64,000 nucleotides of DNA from Podospora pseudocomata. Lineage: Eukaryota > Ascomycota > Sordariomycetes > Sordariales > Podosporaceae. Positions within the stretch are counted from its first letter, which is position 1; each line of letters opens with the position of its first letter. The stretch is from NCBI RefSeq assembly GCF_035222375.1, contig NC_085887.1, forward strand, positions 1,773,501-1,837,500, in the 5' to 3' direction. The position numbers and the translations under genes are program-made. The notes below the pieces were generated by a model. It ran no database searches, was not told the DNA's origin, and saw nothing but the letters and a program-made list of their open reading frames with translations. This document shows, one piece after another, positions 58,257-64,000 of the stretch.

Positions 58257-59544
58257 GATGAGGAATGTTGACAATTGATGATGTGGCTGGTGGCTGGCTT
58301 TGTTGGTCGGTTGGCTGATAATGCCCTATGGATAGTAGCATTGATGTGTGGAGGTTGCGAGAGAAACAAGGCACGTCGTCCGAATAAGCTTGTCTCGCCT
58401 TGCCTCGCCTTGCTTTGCCTTGCCTATGCCTTGCCGTGTGTGGGCGGCGTGTGGTGTGTGATTTGCGACTGTGTGAGATGGGCGCGGGCGTGCCAATGGC
58501 CAGAAAGGCTCTCGACCGGAATTTGAGCCTTCCCCAATTCATTCGCGGAGCTGTGTGTACTTCTTTCCAACCGTTGCACTTGGTCAAAAAGTAGGTTTCA
58601 CAAGGTGTTTGCCGGCTCCGGCTCCGACAGACGCCGCCTGCACTTCGAACTGTCGGTCGTCTCGTCCCATCTCTCTCTCTCTCTCGCGCGCGCGCACTCC
58701 CTGGAGGCGCGATGCAGATCACAGATCACCCCAGAGAGAAGAGAGTTGAGGCCGGTCCTGTTTCTCAGGGGGCACAACCGCCACCATCATCATCACAACC
58801 GTCCACCCACATTCTCATCATCTCTCACTTGAATCGCAAAAAAGACCACTCACATTGGGTGTTTTGCGACGGACTACCTATCTCAACGGTTTGCTGCGTT
58901 CTGGCGGCGGTGTAATCAGCAAGACTGTTTCTCAATGGTGGCTCTCTGGGCTGTCGACGTCATCTTTCATCAACGGACCGTCTGGGCACTCAATCTCGAT
59001 TGACATACCAGAGTGTTTGTGGATCAGTTGTTCGATGGCGACACTCTCACAGTGAGTGGCAGGAACACATAAATGTCTGTCAGGCAAGACACAGCAGAGA
59101 GTATGAGGTGATGGTACAAAAATGACAAAAAGTACACTCGGAATAAACGAAATGATACACCGCAAAGAACACGGCAAAAAATGACGTCTTCTTCTTCTGT
59201 CTGATAGATGGAACTCGACTCGAATCGAATTGAGGATATACAAACACTTGACCGTGATTGATGGCCGGTGGGATAGTGGATCGTGGCCCAGCAGACGACC
59301 CCAGAATTTGGCGTCTCTAGTTGTGGGGCCGTTGCTGGGTGCTGTTATGAGTGGGGTCACGTCCAAGGCGCCCAGACCAGGCCCATCCCGGCACCAGCGC
59401 AATTGGGCGAGCCTCGGTAACAATTTCACGGCCAAGTGACGCTGTTGTTGATGACGGCTGTCGGTTTCCATCTTTCTTTATTTTCGACTCTCGTCACACC
59501 GGCTGTTCCTCTTACTCGTATCAGCCATCACCACAGCCAGCAGC
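58257..59544. promoter_or_regulatory. divergent promoter region ies2 / pex14
   Basis: This 1.3-kb gap between two divergent genes has CT and CG dinucleotide runs at 58673-58692, TGCCT-type repeats at 58393-58435 and no supported gene. Short frames here are shadows. Confidence 0.45.
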
Positions 59545-60736
59545 ATGACCGACGCCGACAAGAAGCCAGACCCAGAAGTCCCCGCGGCCACAGAGCCCGC
59601 CGTGCTCGAGACGCCCCCGACAAACATCGAGCCATCAACAAACACCGAAGCTGAGTCTTCCACTGCGCCGGCGCCAGAGAAGACGCGAGAAGCCACCCTC
59701 GAGCAGGCGCGCATTTTTCTCAAAGACACCGAGACCCAAAAGGCGACCGCAGCACAAAAAACAGAGTTTCTCAAGAGCAAAGGGCTGTCGGATAGTGATA
59801 TTCAAGACCTCCTAAAGGAAGTTACCCAAGATGCGCCAGTACGTTTTTCTCTGCCATATTGCTTACCAGCATATATCAAACTAACCTTTTCATCTCCCCC
59901 AGCACCTCGACCAACAACCACGCCCAACCACCTCCACCTCCGTCCTCCCAAAAGAAGACCGCCCCCCCATCGTCACCTACCCCGAATTCCTCACCACCCC
60001 CTCCCGCCCCCCACCCCTAATCACCCCAAACATCTTCCTCAACACAGTCTACGCCTTCACGGGGTTGTCGACCCTCATCTACGGCACCTCCAAGTTTGTC
60101 CTCGAACCCATGGTCACCTCCCTCACCGCCTCGAGGATTGAACTCGCCACAGCAGCGAATGATAACCTCTCCAAATTGGTCACCAAGCTAGAAGAAACCG
60201 TTTCCCAAATCCCAACCTACCCCTCCCACGACCAGGACCACTCCCCTCGTCAGTCACTAGACATGCAATCCCAATATGACGATCCAACCGAGCTGTTCCA
60301 CCGCGACATTGGCATCCAGACAGAAGACACACCCCGCTCCTCCCTCAACTTGTCTACTCCCCTCTTTCCTGGGAACGCAAAAGAAACGGCTACGAATTAC
60401 CAGGCCAGACGTCTGTCTGGTCTGGTCAAGTCTTTGAGACAAGTTAATGAGGGGTTGGCAAGCCAGTCGGAGGGTTACGCGGATGTGAAGACGGTGCTGG
60501 AGGTGATGAGGGATGATTTGGAGGGTTTGGCGAGGGAGACGAGTGGGGAGGTGTATGGGGGGTACAACATGTACGGGGCGAGGCAGGAGAGGGATGATGA
60601 GATTAGGAGGGCGAAGGAGAATATCAGGAGGGTGAAGGGGGTGCTGTTGAGCAGCAGGAGTTTTCCGGGGGATAGGTCGGGGGTTGTCACGGCTGGGCAG
60701 GGGCGGAGGGGGGGGTTTGGGATTGGGGGGAGGTAG
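59545..60736 (+). CDS. peroxin of the PEX14 family (PEX14 or PEX14/17-type PEX33)
   Basis: Two exons (59545-59838 and 59903-60736) give 375 residues. Residues about 50-90 form the Pex14 N-terminal domain: EQARIFLKDTETQKATAAQK followed by FLKSKGLSDSDIQDLLKE, the FLKS-KGL-(S/T)xxxI signature. A single hydrophobic segment near 150 (IFLNTVYAFTGLSTLIYGTS) is a likely membrane span. The C-terminal half is a coiled coil (LVTKLEETVSQIP, LVKSLRQVNEGLASQSEGYA, DDEIRRAKENIRRVKGVL). Known role: docking of the cargo-loaded receptor Pex5 at the peroxisome membrane. Sordariomycetes also have PEX33 (Pex14/17), with the same N-terminus and a Pex17-like rear; the short length and coiled tail may fit that better. 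Confidence 0.85.
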
Positions 60737-62228
60737 ATTGATGGATTGCAGGGTCTTGTAAGGGGGTGGTGAGGGGGTGGAGTGTATTCTTTTTGGTTTG
60801 TTTGATGATTAATGGAGATATGGTATGGTTTCACAGGAGATGGAAGCGTTGATGGAAGCCAGGAGGATCCAGACAGGTTTTCAATTTTGAACGGGCTTCC
60901 CGAACATGTTGTGCTTACAGAAGCTAGCGGAATACAAAAACACTCGGACAGCTCGGTTGTGTGTGCTACGGGATCGATCAAAAACAAAACAACCTGCTGG
61001 AGATGCACAGGAGATGCTCGATTTGGGATTCCCAAGGACGCGCTACAAACTACAGAGGTGGCGGCGTCTTGGCTAGTGCGGATGGGTGTGGTCATCTGTC
61101 AGTTTGTCAAGCATGGGAATTATTGGTTACACTCAAAGGTCTAGGTCGGTATGCAGGCTCGTTTGTTAGGCGATGGATGGGTGGTGAGGGGCAAAATGGG
61201 TACAGCGGGAGGTTTGTCAGCTTGGAAAGTGGTGGTGGACAGTTTGACCCTCCTGCTTTGTGTTACGCAGCGGGAGTGGGAGGTGGGAATAGCTCGGTGT
61301 TGTGAGGAGGGACGGTGGGATTATTCTTCAAAATAACCCGAGCTGAGACCTGCCACAGAGGTAGCTACACACCGCTTTGGACGGTAGAAATATACATAAT
61401 CAATTCTTCCCTGTCTATAAAAGAGGATATAATTCAGGGTCTGTACCGAAAGCAAAAGGACCTTTCAGCTCTAGACCAAGCTTGTTCCCAACCTCTTGAA
61501 CGGGGCGGCCGGCCAATGTAGTCTCGATCGCATGCCGAGAGGGCAAGTTGCAGATGATGGAGGCACTGCAGCGTTGCATTTACCAAGCACAAGAGATGTA
61601 CTATGTATGTATGTACACAGACGGCGGCCGGCGGGCATCCATTCAAGTCCCCCGCATCAAGTGGGAATGTGATGTGAGGTGGGTGGTAGGAGAGAAAAGA
61701 GCAAAAACACGCCACCAGTTTACCCAGTTTGGATGGAAGAAAGGGAGGGGGGGGGGTTGGAAGGCGGAGAATGGGATTTGAGGGGATTGCCAGTGACAAC
61801 TGACACGAATAGTGCCGTCTGAGGAACAAAAGTCAAAACGGTTTGGCAGCAAGTCCACAAGTCACACGATCTCAGCAGATGGCCCCAAACCTACATGTCA
61901 CTGGCGCCGGGGCCCCACCACGAACGGGTGGAGTGGGGTTTTTTTTTTTGGAGTTGCTGGTCGCCCAGTGGTGGTGGAGACGAAGGATTTCAGGTGCCGT
62001 TTCTCAAAATTGAGATATTGATTCTCATCCACTGCGCTGGGAACCACTCACAAGACAATCAAAACAAGGCTCGGGATCTCTTCGTTAGTGGCGTGCTTTT
62101 GAGCATAATCCTCTCTCAAAAACAAGGAACGAGGCTCGGCCAGAATCGGTAGACACAGAGAGGGAAAAACGGCCATCGGATCCTGCCGCTTCCCCAGACT
62201 CGGGGAACACAGCTTTTGCAAGAAAGCC
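60737..62228. other. intergenic, pex14 3' region and promoter of the next gene
   Basis: Frames up to 131 codons on both strands, none recognisable. A G-run (61748-61760) and T-run (61937-61949) are simple sequence. The 206-codon minus frame at 60475-61095 is mostly antisense to pex14. Nothing else was seen. Confidence 0.4.
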
Positions 62229-64000
62229 ATGCACTCGGATGAGGGAGGGCCAGAAGCGCCCACAGACACAGACACCACGCCGATCAACAAAGACCCCGCC
62301 ACGGCCACAGCCATCCTTGATGAGAGAGACACCGCTCATGATGCAAGTCAGGACGGGACTGGTGCTGCCACTGCCACTGCTGTCAGACTCACATCACCTG
62401 GTATGTTTTTGTTTCTTGATCCTCTTCTTCTTTTTCTTGTTCTTCTTCTACTCTGATCAACATCCCTCTCAACCCTCCCTTGCTCTTCCTACCCTACACT
62501 ATGTCTTATCCCCCCACAAGTCAATGCGCAGATTGCTAATGTGAGCTTTGCTGTGCCTGCCTCCAGACTTGGGCGGACCAGGCCTTCTTGGCTCAGGAAT
62601 CATACCACTTTCAGCGCCCGTCACCCCGCACTCTCAGCACCCCCCCGGCCAGCGTCAACTGCCCCCAGCACCCCCAATCTATTATAAAGTCACTCCGGCC
62701 CCGTCACCGTCGCGTGAGGCCAACGGTGGCGACCACGACTTGTCTGTGAACTACCCTCCCAACAACAACCACACACCAAAAGCCATGATTTTCTCAGACC
62801 TCTACAAATCACCGAGGTCGCCCTTCAGCAAGCTCCGCAACTCCCTGCCTCACCACCCCCCGCCGCCCTCAGATATCGATGCCGACCTCGTCAGCAAGGA
62901 CAAGGCCAAGCAAAAGGAAGCCGTGAAGCGGTACCTCGCCGAGAGGGTCAAAAACGACTGGGAATTCACGTGGCCGCCCGTGACACCATCATCACCACCA
63001 CCACCAGTCATCCCGGTAAACTCACCGCCAACCCCCGCTGAATCGGAGCAGTCGACCGTTGTCAACGGAGACGCTCCACTGCCACCGGCAACCGGACCCA
63101 CATCAATAACATCAGCCGAGCATGTGCTTCCGCCAAGCACCGGTGAAGCCATATCGGCGCCCAAAACGGGGACCGAGAATGACGATGAGGATGATGCAAA
63201 CAGGGATTCGGGAGAGGAGGCAGACTCGGAATCAGAGAACGAATCTGTTTACAGCACGATATCCGAAGATTTGGCCCATTTCCAGCCAAGAGCCGAGTGG
63301 ACATCTGATCTTTCGGATGACGATGGGTTGCAACCCGTCCCATCACCCTTCCGGTTTAACAGCCCCGACGATGTCGGCACCGCCGTACGCACCTCGATGG
63401 GATCAAAACGCACTCGGAGGAGGAGAGCCGTGAGAGAAGAGGCATCCTGGAATCCGGGTCTCGCATGCTTCGAAGCCCGCCGTGACGCCTGGACAGGTGC
63501 CCGGACCGTCCGCGTGAAGCCGAAACCGGCTCCCCCCACTTCGCCGTCTACCGGCCGCCGACTTTCGTTCTGGAGACTTCATCGCACCGAGTCATCCAGC
63601 TCTCAGCACTCTACTCCGGGCTCGGCGCCACCCCAAGCCTCCCCCATCAATCCAACGGAAACCCGCACCTCGCACCAAACCGACATCTCGGCCATCACCC
63701 CTCCCCTCTCCGAATCCGACTCGACCAAAGAGCAGCCTATTCAGCAGACCACATCCCACGAGTCCAACACGGTCTATCCAGTCGAAACACTCATTCCCGT
63801 TCCAGCTCCGTTACTCCCGCCACAAAACCCCATGCGCGCATCCATCACCCCGTCCATGTACTCTTCTCTCTACGATAAACTCGTCGTCCAAGGCCTCCAA
63901 CCAGCCTGCCCGGTAAATCTGTCGGATATGATCCGCGCCTGCGTCGTGGGCTGGAAACGCGACGGCGAATGGCCACCACGATCCAACTACACGGCTCCGT
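62229..64000 (+). CDS. Gag1-like clamp domain protein, partial (3' end beyond window)
   Basis: Exon 1 (62229-62400, MHSDEGGPEAPTDTDTTPIN...) joins in phase across GTATGT...CTCCAG (intron 62401-62566) to exon 2, which stays open to the window edge. An internal Met at 62785 (MIFSDLYKSPRSPFSKL) is an alternative start. A conserved helix DKAKQKEAVKRYLAERVKND ends in WEFTWPP. A disordered S/P-rich, acidic region follows. Near the edge is SSLYDKLVVQGLQPACPVNL and then DMIRACVVGWKRDGEWPPRS, which is the Gag1-like clamp domain (formerly DUF4050). In fission yeast Gag1 is linked to ubiquitin-dependent control of amino-acid transporters. The domain call is firm; exon 1 is inferred from splice phase. 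Confidence 0.8.

Overview
The window looks like nuclear DNA of a filamentous ascomycete, most likely a Sordariomycete and perhaps Sordariales. This rests on short GT-AG introns of roughly 50-170 bp with GTAAGT-type donors, long pyrimidine-rich leaders, intergenic TAGGTACCTA motifs, and fungal-type proteins (Hda1/Clr3 deacetylase with an Arb2 tail, a PEX14-family peroxin, an Ies2 homologue, a Gag1-like clamp protein). No computation was run. Every call comes from reading frames and splice signals by eye.

Layout. Bases 1-21,200 are a gene-dense, conserved left arm: a large chromodomain protein running off the left edge (- strand), the Rab11/Ypt3 GTPase (+), the ribosome-biogenesis factor BRX1 (+), a possible F-box protein (+), the class II histone deacetylase HDA1 (+), an unrecognised protein (+), an RS-rich protein (+) and glyceraldehyde-3-phosphate dehydrogenase (-). 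Bases about 56,600-64,000 are a conserved right arm: Ies2 of the INO80 remodeller (-), a PEX14/PEX33-type peroxin (+) and a Gag1-like clamp protein that runs off the right edge (+).

Between the arms, about 21.5-56.5 kb, lies a 35-kb accessory island with no recognisable housekeeping gene. It holds small lineage-specific genes and broken copies. These include a family sharing a basic LTxEE / SELDFTGMS / RRxYTD motif (28.5, 29.2, 30.0, 44.0, 48.2 and 50.8 kb), two sets of diverged segmental duplications, a Myb-plus-GIY-YIG nuclease gene lying between 350-bp inverted repeats, a decayed nuclease-kinase gene of the SPOK spore-killer architecture, a foldback/MITE-like element and an AT-rich minisatellite. 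Some copy-to-copy differences are CpA-to-TpA changes, as repeat-induced point mutation (RIP) would leave, but this was not quantified.

How genes relate. In the left arm two heterochromatin-type genes (chromodomain protein and HDA1) lie within 8 kb. In Neurospora a chromodomain protein (CDP-2) and HDA-1 work in one complex, so the proximity is suggestive but not proof. Rab11, BRX1, GAPDH, Ies2 and PEX14 are unrelated housekeeping functions.
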